Assembly: GCA_903959905.1 (NCBI GenBank)
Contig: CAJBYO010000033.1
Span: forward strand, 124,001-188,000
Length of the DNA stretch: 64,000 nt
DNA from: an uncultured Bacteroidales bacterium
GTDB lineage: Bacteria > Bacteroidota > Bacteroidia > Bacteroidales > FEN-979
Direction of reading: 5' to 3'
Below the pieces are notes generated by a model, which was not told the DNA's origin, made no database searches, and was given only the letters and a program-made list of their open reading frames with translations. Positions 43,458-51,959 of the stretch are shown here, in pieces (the first letter of the stretch is position 1; every line of letters starts with the position of its first letter). A program made the position numbers and the translations under genes.

Positions 43458-44039
43458 ATGACTGACCCGGAGCTGATTGAAGGAATCTTACGGCGTGATC
43501 GCAATGCCTTTCAATACCTGGTAAATCAATACCAGAAACCTGTGATCAAAACGGCCTGTTACTTTGTCGGCAGCATGGAAGATGCTGAAGATCTGTCGCA
43601 GGAGATCTTCCTTGAAATTATCCGTTCCATAAACTCTTTCAAGAACAATTCATCGTTGTCAACCTGGATTTACCGGATCACCATCAACAAATCACTCAAC
43701 ATGGCCAGAAAACAACAAAGGCACGGAATAATGTTGAGGGTGGAATCGCTGTTCGGTCACCGTCAGGGGCAAAAAGAAGGGTTTTCACATGAGCCTTCAA
43801 CGTGTTTAAGCGACCTGGATGAAAAGGAAAAACGGAAACTGCTGCATGAGGCTATCGGCCGCCTTCCTGAAAACCAGCGGATCGCATTTGTTCTGTGCAA
43901 GTTTGATGATCAATCGTACAAACAGATTGCGGAGATCATGAAAATCGGGTTACCTGCTGTTGAATCTTTGATTCACCGTGCGAGGTTAAACCTTCAGAAG
44001 TATCTTACTCCACAATTCTCTGAATATAAAACCAGCTGA
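43458..44039 (+). CDS. ECF-type RNA polymerase sigma factor
   Basis: A 193-residue sigma-70-family protein. Region 2 at about 10-80 (FQYLVNQYQKPVIKTACYFVGSMEDAEDLSQEIFLEI, STWIYRITINKSLN) and region 4 at about 125-180 (LPENQRIAFVLCKFDDQSYKQIAEIMKIGLPAVESLIHRARLNLQKYL). The linker of about 40 residues includes a His/Gln-rich piece. The next gene, 3 bases downstream, is a zinc-finger anti-sigma factor, and a periplasmic sensor follows. This is a CnrYXH-like arrangement. Confidence 0.95.
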   Translation: MTDPELIEGILRRDRNAFQYLVNQYQKPVIKTACYFVGSMEDAEDLSQEIFLEIIRSINSFKNNSSLSTWIYRITINKSLNMARKQQRHGIMLRVESLFGHRQGQKEGFSHEPSTCLSDLDEKEKRKLLHEAIGRLPENQRIAFVLCKFDDQSYKQIAEIMKIGLPAVESLIHRARLNLQKYLTPQFSEYKTS

Positions 44040-44042
44040 GCC

Positions 44043-44492
44043 ATGGATTGTAAACATTTCAGAAATAATATTTTCGCATACCAGGAAGGGCTGCTTTCCG
44101 CGGAGGATCTCCGGTTGGCGGAAAACCATCTGCTATCGTGCAAAGCCTGCGAAAAAATCCTCGCCGATGTGCGTGTGGTTGACGAAATGATCCATGTTGA
44201 AAAAACATTGGAGCCAGCCCCATTTACGTCAACCAGAATACTTCAACGCATCGACAACGAATTCAGCGAAACCCGCAAACCGCCAGTCATCACGCTGGTG
44301 CGGATTTTACAGCCAGTTACCCTGGCCCTGGCCCTTGTTTGCGGAATCCTCATCGGCTCATACACGGCCAGAAAGGACAGCCCCCCCGCAAAGCAAGCCA
44401 GCAACTCCACTGAAAAATTAGAATTCCTCAGGGCCAACCTGTTCATCACCGATTTTGCTGATGAAGACAAAAACCCGGTTACTAATAAATAG
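44043..44492 (+). CDS. membrane-anchored ZAS-type anti-sigma factor
   Basis: A 149-residue protein. The N-terminal cytoplasmic anti-sigma domain carries the zinc motif H-x3-C-x2-C in AENHLLSCKACEKIL, preceded by MDCKHFRNNIFAYQEGLLS. One transmembrane helix (about 85-105, LQPVTLALALVCGILIGSY) and a short periplasmic tail follow. It should sequester the ECF sigma factor until a periplasmic signal arrives. It starts 3 bases after the sigma gene. Confidence 0.9.
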   Translation: MDCKHFRNNIFAYQEGLLSAEDLRLAENHLLSCKACEKILADVRVVDEMIHVEKTLEPAPFTSTRILQRIDNEFSETRKPPVITLVRILQPVTLALALVCGILIGSYTARKDSPPAKQASNSTEKLEFLRANLFITDFADEDKNPVTNK

Positions 44493-44496
44493 CACC

Positions 44497-44970
44497 ATGA
44501 ATTTTTTTGATAAAAACCGTTTAATATTCTGGGTACTGACTGTTCTGGTCGTTGTAAACATTTCAGCACTGGTCAGCTTTTTCATATACCCGAAAACACA
44601 GGAGCCAAACCGGCCCTGCTGTTCCCCGGAGGAACAGCAATGCAACGCATTCCGGGATGAATTGAATTTATCAGAAAACCAGACTTTGCAGGTTGGAGAG
44701 ATCAACAGGAATTATAAATCGGCTGCTGAGCCCATCTCCATGGCGATCAAGCAGGTCAGGGCGGATATTATCACCGAACTGGAACAAGCCAGGCCCGACA
44801 CCGTGCAAATTGATTCACTTGTGAACAGGCTCTCAGGCCTTCAGACGAATATTCAAAAAGAGAATATTAAACAGTACCAGGCCCTGAAGCAGGTGTGTAC
44901 CACGGAGCAGGCGCACAAACTTTCAGCACTTTTCCGGGACCTATACCGGTGCCCGATGAAAAATCGTTAG
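44497..44970 (+). CDS. CpxP/Spy/CnrX-like periplasmic sensor protein, membrane-anchored
   Basis: A 157-residue protein with an N-terminal transmembrane anchor (about 9-30, IFWVLTVLVVVNISALVSFFIY) and a helical periplasmic domain. The domain contains LNLSENQTLQVGEINRNYKSAAEPI and IQKENIKQYQALKQVCTTEQAHKL, characteristic of the heavy-metal-resistance/CpxP fold. Cysteines cluster in RPCCSPEEQQC and near the C-terminus (VCTTEQ, YRCPM), suggesting metal or redox sensing. It is the third gene of the sigma/anti-sigma operon. ATG 44497 follows the anti-sigma stop by 4 bases. Confidence 0.82.
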   Translation: MNFFDKNRLIFWVLTVLVVVNISALVSFFIYPKTQEPNRPCCSPEEQQCNAFRDELNLSENQTLQVGEINRNYKSAAEPISMAIKQVRADIITELEQARPDTVQIDSLVNRLSGLQTNIQKENIKQYQALKQVCTTEQAHKLSALFRDLYRCPMKNR

Positions 44971-45218
44971 GCTTTTTTATCCTTCTTCGGCTTTTTCTCC
45001 TTCTTCTCTTTCCTTACTTTGCTCTTTTTGCAGGTGCAGCGATCGTTGGCAAGAACTTTCAGCAGCTCAATCTGCCGTTCATGAAGTTCAATGACATGGT
45101 CCAGTTTCTTTTCAAGCAGGTTCGTATCAGGAAAGAATTGTTTATCGCAGGTATTTGTTTCAATATCCTTTAAAACCTTGAGCATCTGTTCAAGTAGTAT
45201 TTCACGTTGTTCCGCCAT
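44967..45218 (-). CDS. small coiled-coil protein, unknown function
   Basis: An 83-residue protein with a predicted coiled coil (ILLEQMLKVLKDIETN, LLEKKLDHVIELHERQIELLKVL), three cysteines (NTC, RCTC) and a strongly basic Lys-rich tail (KKEKKPKKDKKA type). It is convergent with the CpxP-like gene and overlaps its stop by 4 bases. I recognise no family. The basic tail could bind nucleic acid. Confidence 0.6.
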   Translation of the reverse strand: MAEQREILLEQMLKVLKDIETNTCDKQFFPDTNLLEKKLDHVIELHERQIELLKVLANDRCTCKKSKVRKEKKEKKPKKDKKA

Positions 45219-45290
45219 GGTAGAATTATTTATTCAAATATACATATTTTAATCCATCTTCCAAACTTCGTTCTGAACTTTTTTTATCCC

Positions 45291-45298
45291 TACCTTTG
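45291..45298 (+). promoter_or_regulatory. -7 box (TACCTTTG) upstream of tatC
   Basis: A perfect TAnnTTTG. The transcript should start near 45305, which leaves ATG 45317 rather than the in-frame TTG 45308 as the likely start codon. Confidence 0.45.
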
Positions 45299-45316
45299 CT
45301 ATGTTAATTGGACAGG

Positions 45317-46150
45317 ATGAAAATACCATTTATCGGAAAGCCGGACGAAGAAGCAGAGATGTCATTCTGGGAACATCTGGATGAATTGCGTGGCACATTG
45401 TGGAGAATACTGATCGCCGTTCTGGTTACTTCGATTGCCGCCTTTGCTTTCAAGGATATTTTATTTGACGACATCATCCTGGCCCCCAAATCCAGGACAT
45501 TCATCACCTACAGGGTTTTCTGCAAACTGGGAGATTTACTTAACCTTCCTTCACTTTGCATTGATCCGTCGCAATTTCAGCTGATCAATATCAATCTTGC
45601 CGGACAGTTCACCTCCCATATGAATATTTCGCTGGTAGCCGGTCTGATCATTGCGCTGCCATACATCCTGTGGGAGCTATGGAGGTTTGTAAAGCCAGGC
45701 CTAAACGACCAGGAGGTCAGAAGTTCCAGGGGTGCCGTTTTCATTATATCATTTTTATTCATCCTGGGGGTGTTGTTCAGCTACTTCATCGTAGCCCCGC
45801 TGATGATCAATTTCCTGGGAGGTTACGCAGTGAGTGCTGCCGTGTCAAACCAGATAGCGCTTACTTCCTATGTCAGTTCAATCACGATGATGACACTCCT
45901 GATGGGATTGTTGTTTGAACTTCCTGTCCTGATCCTTTTCCTCACCAAGATCGGCATCATCACACCAGGGCACCTGCGCAAATACCGGAAACATACCATG
46001 ATAGCAATTCTGATAATTGCCGGTATCATCACGCCCAGCCCGGATATTTTCAGCCAGGTGATCGTTGCCTTTCCCCTCTATGCTCTTTTTGAACTCAGCC
46101 TTTCCATTTCGTCAAGGATGTATAAGAAAAAGCAGGAAATGGCATCTTAG
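45317..46150 (+). CDS. tatC: Sec-independent (Tat) translocase subunit TatC
   Basis: A 277-residue six-helix membrane protein that receives twin-arginine substrates. The N-terminal MSFWEHLDELRGTLWRI matches the family signature (FxxHLxELRxRL). Other conserved segments: LPYILWELWRFVKPGL, SYFIVAPLMINFLGGY, FELPVLILFLTKIGII, and the AGIITPSPDIFSQVIVAFPLYALFELS ending. A TTG at 45308 is the longer alternative start. Confidence 0.96.
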   Translation: MKIPFIGKPDEEAEMSFWEHLDELRGTLWRILIAVLVTSIAAFAFKDILFDDIILAPKSRTFITYRVFCKLGDLLNLPSLCIDPSQFQLININLAGQFTSHMNISLVAGLIIALPYILWELWRFVKPGLNDQEVRSSRGAVFIISFLFILGVLFSYFIVAPLMINFLGGYAVSAAVSNQIALTSYVSSITMMTLLMGLLFELPVLILFLTKIGIITPGHLRKYRKHTMIAILIIAGIITPSPDIFSQVIVAFPLYALFELSLSISSRMYKKKQEMAS

Positions 46151-46226
46151 GAACACTCCATTTCATTCTGTGTAACCTTATTCTGAAGGCATCGTCTAAA
46201 CGGGGAAATCACCAATAATTTATCTC

Positions 46227-46754
46227 ATGGAACCTAAACGTCTTTATCGCAGCCAAACTGACCGCAAATTTGCCGGTGTCGCCGGTGGCCTTGCAGACTA
46301 CTTTGTGATGGACCCGCTTCTCATCCGCCTTGCATTTGTTGTTCTTACACTCGCAGGTGGCGGCGGATTCCTTATCTACATCATATTGTGGATCGTAACA
46401 CCTGAAAACCCACTCAGGATTAAACCAGTCATGAACCAGCCGGGTTCTGATTTTCAGCAACCCAATTCAGGAAACACAGGTTATGCAACGGATGCCTCCG
46501 GTTATACTACTGACGCCCCTAAAGCAGATGCATTCAACCCGGTGTCAACTCCGGCACCACAAACCATGGAACGGAACAAAGGCAGTTTGATCGGCGGGAT
46601 GGTGCTTATCACTTTAGGGGCACTTTTTCTGGCAGATGAACTGATCCCGCAAATCAACTTCGGCGACCTGTGGCCGGTAATCCTGATTGTGGTGGGTATT
46701 GGACTGCTTATCAACACCATGTCAAAAAAGAAAATCAACACTAACGAACACTAA
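46227..46754 (+). CDS. PspC-domain membrane protein
   Basis: A 175-residue protein. The PspC domain occupies the first 65 residues: KRLYRSQTDRKFAGVAGGLADYFVMDPLLIRLAFVVLTLAGGGGFLIYIILWIVTPE. A polar Thr/Asn/Pro-rich linker and two further hydrophobic segments (SLIGGMVLITLGALFLADELIP, LWPVILIVVGIGLLI) follow, the latter like LiaF-type membrane modules. PspC proteins take part in envelope-stress responses. The LiaF-like gene follows 10 bases later. Confidence 0.9.
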   Translation: MEPKRLYRSQTDRKFAGVAGGLADYFVMDPLLIRLAFVVLTLAGGGGFLIYIILWIVTPENPLRIKPVMNQPGSDFQQPNSGNTGYATDASGYTTDAPKADAFNPVSTPAPQTMERNKGSLIGGMVLITLGALFLADELIPQINFGDLWPVILIVVGIGLLINTMSKKKINTNEH

Positions 46755-46764
46755 AATCCGACCA

Positions 46765-47706
46765 ATGAAATATCGTCATGTTTTCTGGGCATTTATCCTG
46801 ATCGCGATCGGGACCCTCTTTATGCTGAACAATTTCGGGGTATTGGAATTTGGTTTTCGCACTCTCTGGAGCCTCTGGCCATTGATCCTCATCCTTTGGG
46901 GAATCTCTATACTTCCAATTAGTGACGGGATAAAAATCACTTCCCTGGTCGTTGTACTCGCACTAACAGTCATCTTTTTCAACAAGATATCCAGGCACTC
47001 GTCATGGCTGCATTTTAACGATTTTCGAAATTTGCCTGGCAAAGACTGGAGCGATGAGGATGAAGACACCACCTCAACCTATAATTACCAACCGCAAAAC
47101 CTCAGTGTCCCATTTGATTCAGTAACCGGCAAAGGCATCCTGAAACTTGAAGCGGCCGCAGGGAACTTCAACCTGGCAGGGGTAACTTCCGATTTCCTCT
47201 CTTTCAATAAAACAGGCGATATCGGCAACTATTCAATTACCACCACAAATGAAAACGGCAGGAAACAAATCAACCTGTCACTGGAAAAATCCCGGGTACG
47301 GCATACAGTCAATGAAAACAAGGTGGAGATCAGACTGAATGAAAAACCTTCGTGGAATCTTGACTTTGACATTGGCGCAGCAGAGATCATCATGGATCTC
47401 CGTGACTATAAAATTGACACCACCAACATCGATGCGGGTGCCTCGTCTATTGACATTAAAATAGGCAACAAGAACCCCCTGACAGTAATGACGTTCAATG
47501 CTGGAGCCTCCTCCATCAAAGTTGAAATCCCGAAGGAGTCGGGGTGCCAGATTAAATCTGAATCCTTCATGATCAGCAAGGAATTTGAAGGTTTCAGCAA
47601 AAAAGGCGACGGCATTTACCAAACCGCCAATTTCGCAACCGGAAAGAATAAAATTTTCCTGACAATCAAGACCGCGATATCAAAAATTGAGATTAACCGC
47701 TATTAA
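46765..47706 (+). CDS. LiaF/DUF5668-like membrane protein with C-terminal 'toastrack' beta domain
   Basis: A 313-residue protein. N-terminal helices (HVFWAFILIAIGTLFMLNNFGVL, LWSLWPLILILWGISIL) resemble the DUF5668/LiaF transmembrane unit. The C-terminal half is a repetitive beta domain (LKLEAAAGNFNLAG, WNLDFDIGAAEIIMDLRD, IDAGASSIDIKIG, FNAGASSIKVEIP) typical of toastrack adhesin-like domains paired with PspC. ATG 46765 follows the PspC stop by 10 bases. It meets the convergent hydrolase gene with no gap. Confidence 0.85.
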   Translation: MKYRHVFWAFILIAIGTLFMLNNFGVLEFGFRTLWSLWPLILILWGISILPISDGIKITSLVVVLALTVIFFNKISRHSSWLHFNDFRNLPGKDWSDEDEDTTSTYNYQPQNLSVPFDSVTGKGILKLEAAAGNFNLAGVTSDFLSFNKTGDIGNYSITTTNENGRKQINLSLEKSRVRHTVNENKVEIRLNEKPSWNLDFDIGAAEIIMDLRDYKIDTTNIDAGASSIDIKIGNKNPLTVMTFNAGASSIKVEIPKESGCQIKSESFMISKEFEGFSKKGDGIYQTANFATGKNKIFLTIKTAISKIEINRY

Positions 47707-48477
47707 TCAATGATCTAGAAACGTTTTCACAACGTCGTAAAATTCCCCGGGAGCATCGGCATGAACCCAATGTGCGGCATTCGCAATGGACTTCAGCTCA
47801 GCACCGGGGAATTTCATTTTAAGGCCATCAAAATCGGAATCCAGAATATAATCCGACAGCGCCCCGCGTACAAACAGCGCGGGGCCCGGATAGGTACCTT
47901 CAATATTGATCCCTTCAAAAACCGATAAAAGATTCTCATTGATCGCGCTGAGGTTCAGCCGCCAGTCGAGGCTGTATTTATCGCGCCAGTAGATATTCTT
48001 TAAAAGGAACTGTCGCAGCTTGAGGCTGCCGACATGCTGCTGCAGCTGTTTGTCAACATCACTCCTCGACCTGGCCATGCTGAAATCAACCGCCATCATG
48101 GCCGAAAGCAGTTGCTGGTGCTCGCTGTTCGGCGGCGATTTTCTGAGCGAGATATCAACAACGACCAGCTTTTTAACTATTGAAGGGTTGTGCAATGTAA
48201 AAACCATGGCTGTCTTCCCACCCAGCGAATGCCCGATCAGGTAAATGTCATGCAAACCTTGCTCTTCAATCAGCTCCAGCAGATCATTTTCCAGGGAGGG
48301 AAAATCGAATACCTGGCTGCGTGGCGACTGACCATGGTTACGGAGGTCGGGAATATACACGGAATACTGCTCACTCAACCTGCGGCCAAAAGTGACCCAA
48401 TTATCTGATATACCGAATAATCCGTGCAGGATTATGACAGGTTTGCCAGCTCCGGAATGCCTGAAAAAAAGCTTCAT
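47707..48477 (-). CDS. alpha/beta hydrolase (YbfF-like esterase)
   Basis: A 256-residue hydrolase: oxyanion motif LHGLFGISDNW, DLRNHGQSPRS, nucleophile Ser in LIGHSLGGKTAM, acid in VRGALSDYI and catalytic His in NAAHWVHADAP. The 'HGLFGxxDNW...DxRNHGxSP' pattern is that of YbfF/Abhd11-type esterases acting on acyl-CoA or small esters. A -7 box is at 48533-48540. Confidence 0.9.
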   Translation of the reverse strand: MKLFFRHSGAGKPVIILHGLFGISDNWVTFGRRLSEQYSVYIPDLRNHGQSPRSQVFDFPSLENDLLELIEEQGLHDIYLIGHSLGGKTAMVFTLHNPSIVKKLVVVDISLRKSPPNSEHQQLLSAMMAVDFSMARSRSDVDKQLQQHVGSLKLRQFLLKNIYWRDKYSLDWRLNLSAINENLLSVFEGINIEGTYPGPALFVRGALSDYILDSDFDGLKMKFPGAELKSIANAAHWVHADAPGEFYDVVKTFLDH

Positions 48478-48532
48478 TTTGACCCGGGTTTTATTAACAC
48501 AATTTTGTTGAAAAATAATCTTTTAAGCCTGT

Positions 48533-48540
48533 CAAAAGTA
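48533..48540 (-). promoter_or_regulatory. -7 box (TACTTTTG) upstream of the hydrolase
   Basis: A perfect TAnnTTTG on the minus strand, 55 bases before the hydrolase ATG. Confidence 0.4.
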
Positions 48541-48637
48541 CATATTTTTAATGCCTATTTGCAGTTGAATTCCGAATACCTATGATGACCTCACAAACCA
48601 ATTACAATAAACGGATAAACAATCAATTAAATCCATT

Positions 48638-48645
48638 TATTTTTG
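48638..48645 (+). promoter_or_regulatory. -7 box (TATTTTTG) upstream of the aminomutase operon
   Basis: A perfect TAnnTTTG, 16 bases before ATG 48662. A transcript start near 48652 would leave a very short leader, so the in-frame ATG at 48692 is a possible alternative start for the first gene. Confidence 0.4.
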
Positions 48646-48661
48646 TCGGAGGGCATCATTC

Positions 48662-49963
48662 ATGTTAACCCCCAAACCGCGAACCAATCCAATGGAAAAA
48701 AATCCGACCGAAAAACTGGTTATCCCGCATATAGAATTATCAGAAGAAGAAGAACCCCCAAGTCAGCAAACCTTCATAGACGAAGCAACACTTTTAGACG
48801 AATATTTCAAATCGCGCAATGACCGTGATAAAACGGCGATCAGTGACCGCTCCCTTGATTTTTTGCAAACCTATTTTCCTGAAGCAACCGTCAAGGACTG
48901 GAACAACTGGCACTGGCAAATAAAAAACAGTGCTGATTCCATCGAACAGCTGGCGAGGTATGTGAATTTATCTGAGAATGAAGTCAAACCGGACGGGCCA
49001 AACAGCCAGTCGCTCCCGTTGCGTATTTCCCCTTACTACATCAGCCTGCTTGACAGGAACAACCCGGACCAGGCACTTCGTAAAAGCGTTGTTCCTGTAT
49101 TTGACGAATTCCTCACACATGACGGGGAAGCATCCGATCCGCTGTCGGAAGAACATTACAGTCCGGTGCCAAACATCGTTCACCGCTACCCCGACAGGGT
49201 GCTGTTCCTGGTGACCGGATTCTGTTCAACCTACTGCCGTTACTGCACCCGCACAAGGATGGTTGCCAAAAACAAGTGCCACACCGGGGTCAAATCATGG
49301 GAACCAGGGCTTAACTACATTGAGCAGCATAAAGAGGTACGCGACGTACTGATATCAGGCGGTGACCCGCTTACCATGCCCGACCTGCACGTGGAGTACC
49401 TCCTGTCGCGCTTAAGGAATATCCGTCATGTTGAGATCATCCGGATCGGCACAAAAGTGCCTGCAGTTCTTCCGCAACGAATAACCCGTCCGCTGGTCGG
49501 CATGCTCAGGAAATACCATCCACTCTACCTTAGCATCCATTTCACCCATGCCGATGAAATAACGATGGAGGTTAAAGAGGCATGCGAAAGGCTTGCCAAT
49601 GCCGGGATTCCGCTGGGAAGCCAGACCGTTTTGCTCAAGGGGATCAATGATGATGTAGAGGTGATGAAAAACCTCATGCACGCCCTGCTGAAAATAAGGG
49701 TACGCCCTTATTACCTGTATCAGTGCGATCCGGTGGTTGGATCAGGCCATTTCCGCACAACCATTGAAAAAGGGCTCGATATCATCAAAGGACTTCGCGG
49801 GCACACCAGTGGCTATGCTATTCCTACCTACGTGGTGGATGCACCCGGAGGCGGCGGAAAAATTCCTTTGCTGCCTGATTATGTTGTGGGTCGTGAAGAT
49901 GACTATGTGCTGCTGAAAAACTACGAGGATAAAGTCTTCAGATACCCCGATTTTACCCAATAA
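48662..49963 (+). CDS. kamA: KamA-family radical SAM enzyme, lysine 2,3-aminomutase type
   Basis: A 433-residue radical SAM/PLP enzyme. The iron-sulfur motif is C188-x3-C192-x2-C195 (FCSTYCRYCTR). The PLP lysine is K400 in APGGGGKIP. Two aspartates that bind the side-chain amino group of lysine in the Clostridium enzyme correspond to D356 (YQCD) and D393 (VVDAP). Both are present, which favours L-lysine over glutamate as substrate. It would convert L-lysine to L-beta-lysine. Two ATP-grasp ligases and a GNAT follow within 6-22 bases each. The usual lysine-fermentation genes and the AblB acetyltransferase are not seen. Confidence 0.9.
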   Translation: MLTPKPRTNPMEKNPTEKLVIPHIELSEEEEPPSQQTFIDEATLLDEYFKSRNDRDKTAISDRSLDFLQTYFPEATVKDWNNWHWQIKNSADSIEQLARYVNLSENEVKPDGPNSQSLPLRISPYYISLLDRNNPDQALRKSVVPVFDEFLTHDGEASDPLSEEHYSPVPNIVHRYPDRVLFLVTGFCSTYCRYCTRTRMVAKNKCHTGVKSWEPGLNYIEQHKEVRDVLISGGDPLTMPDLHVEYLLSRLRNIRHVEIIRIGTKVPAVLPQRITRPLVGMLRKYHPLYLSIHFTHADEITMEVKEACERLANAGIPLGSQTVLLKGINDDVEVMKNLMHALLKIRVRPYYLYQCDPVVGSGHFRTTIEKGLDIIKGLRGHTSGYAIPTYVVDAPGGGGKIPLLPDYVVGREDDYVLLKNYEDKVFRYPDFTQ

Positions 49964-49969
49964 CCGTTT

Positions 49970-50950
49970 ATGACCATCGGATTGACCTATGATTTGCGCT
50001 CAGATTATCTGAATGAAGGGTACAGTGCAGAGGAAACAGCAGAATTTGACCGCGAAAGCACCATTGAGGCCATCGAAACTGCTTTACAAACCCTCGGCTA
50101 TGAAACCTGCCGTATCGGCCATGTGCGTCATCTTCTGACATGCCTTGCCAACGGTGACCGCTGGGACATGGTATTCAACATCTGTGAAGGCATGCACGGG
50201 ATCGGGCGCGAAGCACAGGTGCCTGCGGTGCTCGACATATTCAGAATTCCTTACACCTTTTCAGACCCTCTGGTACTTTCACTTACCCTTCACAAAGGGA
50301 TGACCAAACGCGTAGTGAGGGATGCAGGAATTCCGACCCCGGAGTTTGTTGTTGTCCAGAAAATGGAAGACTGTTCCCTGGTAAACATGCCATTCCCGCT
50401 GTTCGTTAAACCGAATGCAGAAGGCACAGGCAAAGGAATTAATTCACTGTCGCGGGTGAACAACCGCGAAGAACTCAAGATGATCTGTACAGATCTTCTT
50501 GAGCGATATCCGTCAGGTCTCCTGGTCGAGGAATACCTGCCCGGCCGCGAATTTACGGTGGGCATCCTGGGAACCGGCAGCGAAAGTTATTCCGTGGGCA
50601 TCATGGAGATCCTGTATAAGCAGGAAGACACCAAAAGTATCTATTCATACGAAACCAAGTCTGATTACCTCAAGGCCGTTGAATATGTTGTTCCGGAAGC
50701 CGGGATTTCGGAAAAGTGCATCGCACTGGCCCTGAAAACATGGCAGGTGCTTGGCTGCCGCGACGGAGGCAGGGTTGACATCCGCGCCGACAAATCCGGC
50801 GTGCCGAATTTCATTGAAGTAAATCCGCTTGCCGGCCTTGATAAAGTGCATTCCGATCTCCCGATCCTGGCCTATAAACATGGCTATACGTTCGAGCGGA
50901 TCATCGGTGAAATCATGGATTCGGCTAAGAAACGCACAGGATTACAATAA
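49970..50950 (+). CDS. ATP-grasp ligase of the D-Ala-D-Ala ligase superfamily (1)
   Basis: A 326-residue protein. N-terminal GLTYDLR, then FNICEGMHGIGREAQVPAVLDIFRIPYTFSDPLVLSLTLHK, which parallels the 'FN..EG..GE.G..Q..L...IPYTG' block of Ddl. The ATP-grasp core follows: FVKPNAEGTGKGI, LVEEYLPGREFTVGIL, and metal-binding FIEVNPLAGL. It is not a peptidoglycan Ddl: the YTFSDPL loop replaces YTGS, and the neighbours are not mur genes. It probably couples an amino acid, perhaps beta-lysine, to another carboxylate. Confidence 0.85.
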   Translation: MTIGLTYDLRSDYLNEGYSAEETAEFDRESTIEAIETALQTLGYETCRIGHVRHLLTCLANGDRWDMVFNICEGMHGIGREAQVPAVLDIFRIPYTFSDPLVLSLTLHKGMTKRVVRDAGIPTPEFVVVQKMEDCSLVNMPFPLFVKPNAEGTGKGINSLSRVNNREELKMICTDLLERYPSGLLVEEYLPGREFTVGILGTGSESYSVGIMEILYKQEDTKSIYSYETKSDYLKAVEYVVPEAGISEKCIALALKTWQVLGCRDGGRVDIRADKSGVPNFIEVNPLAGLDKVHSDLPILAYKHGYTFERIIGEIMDSAKKRTGLQ

Positions 50951-50965
50951 AAGCCAGACACAAAC

Positions 50966-51937
50966 ATGAAGAAAACCGTCCTGATCGTTTATAATAAGTT
51001 ATCCAAAACTCCCAAAGACGACGAAGCCGATGTCATTGAACAGGTAAACCTTGTGACCGCCGCTTTGCAGAACCTGGATTATGATGTAAAGTATTTTCAG
51101 ATCGACCTGAATTTGAAAAATGCCATCAGTAGTATTAAAAAAATCAATCCCGACATTATTTTCAACCTGGCCGAAACCATTGGCAACAAGGGTGAATTTA
51201 CCTTTCTGGCCAACTCTGTTCTGAATTTCCTTCGGATTCCCTATACCGGCTCGCCGCTGATTCCGATGTTTCACTGCTCCAATAAATACCTGGCCAAGAA
51301 AGAGCTGAATGCCATCGGAGTAAAAACGCCGAAAGGCTTTACCCTCAACGAATGCCATAAACTGCGGCCGGATAAAAAATACATTGTTAAACCCATCTGG
51401 GAAGAGGGTTCGCTGGAACTCGATGAAGATTGTGTTTTTAAGGGCTCTGACACTGAATTCATTAACAAAATCAGTAAAAAAAGCCGTCAGCATTATTTCA
51501 TTGAAGAATTCATCGACGGGCGCGAATTCAACATCTCCATCCTATACAGCTCAAACGGGCCGGAAGTGCTGCCACTGGCTGAGATGACCTTCAACGACTA
51601 TCCTGAAGGAAAACCCCGGATCATGGGGTATAAGTCCAAATGGGACGACAAATCATTTGAATATTCACACACCCGGAGAACATTCCGCCTTGGCAAGAAT
51701 GACGGCCCGCTGAAAGACCGGCTGGTTGAAATCTGCAAGAAATGCTGGAATGAACTGGGATTTAAAGGGTATGTCCGCATTGACTTCAGGGTAACTCCGC
51801 AATCGGTGCCACTGGTCATCGACATCAACCTCAACCCGTGCCTGTCGGAGTCGGGCGGATTTATGGCAGCCTCAAAAAAGAAGGGACTTACCTTTGAGGA
51901 GGTAGTGGTGAGAGTAATTGAAGACGCAACCCGGTAA
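50966..51937 (+). CDS. ATP-grasp ligase of the D-Ala-D-Ala ligase superfamily (2)
   Basis: A 323-residue protein distinct from the preceding ligase: VLIVYNKLSKTPKDDEADV at the N-terminus, FNLAETIGNKGEFTFLANSVLNFLRIPYTGSPLIPM, KYIVKPIWEEGSLELD, YFIEEFIDGREFNISIL, and VIDINLNPCLSESGGFMAA for metal binding. Sequence identity with its neighbour looks low, so the two ligases likely perform successive couplings. It starts 15 bases after the first ligase. Confidence 0.85.
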   Translation: MKKTVLIVYNKLSKTPKDDEADVIEQVNLVTAALQNLDYDVKYFQIDLNLKNAISSIKKINPDIIFNLAETIGNKGEFTFLANSVLNFLRIPYTGSPLIPMFHCSNKYLAKKELNAIGVKTPKGFTLNECHKLRPDKKYIVKPIWEEGSLELDEDCVFKGSDTEFINKISKKSRQHYFIEEFIDGREFNISILYSSNGPEVLPLAEMTFNDYPEGKPRIMGYKSKWDDKSFEYSHTRRTFRLGKNDGPLKDRLVEICKKCWNELGFKGYVRIDFRVTPQSVPLVIDINLNPCLSESGGFMAASKKKGLTFEEVVVRVIEDATR

Positions 51938-51959
51938 ATTTACAATCCAAAAACAACCT

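Noticed and set aside
49970..51937. Peptidoglycan or vancomycin-resistance ligases (Ddl/Van)
   Set aside because: Neighbours are an aminomutase and a GNAT, not mur or van genes, and the substrate loops differ from Ddl.
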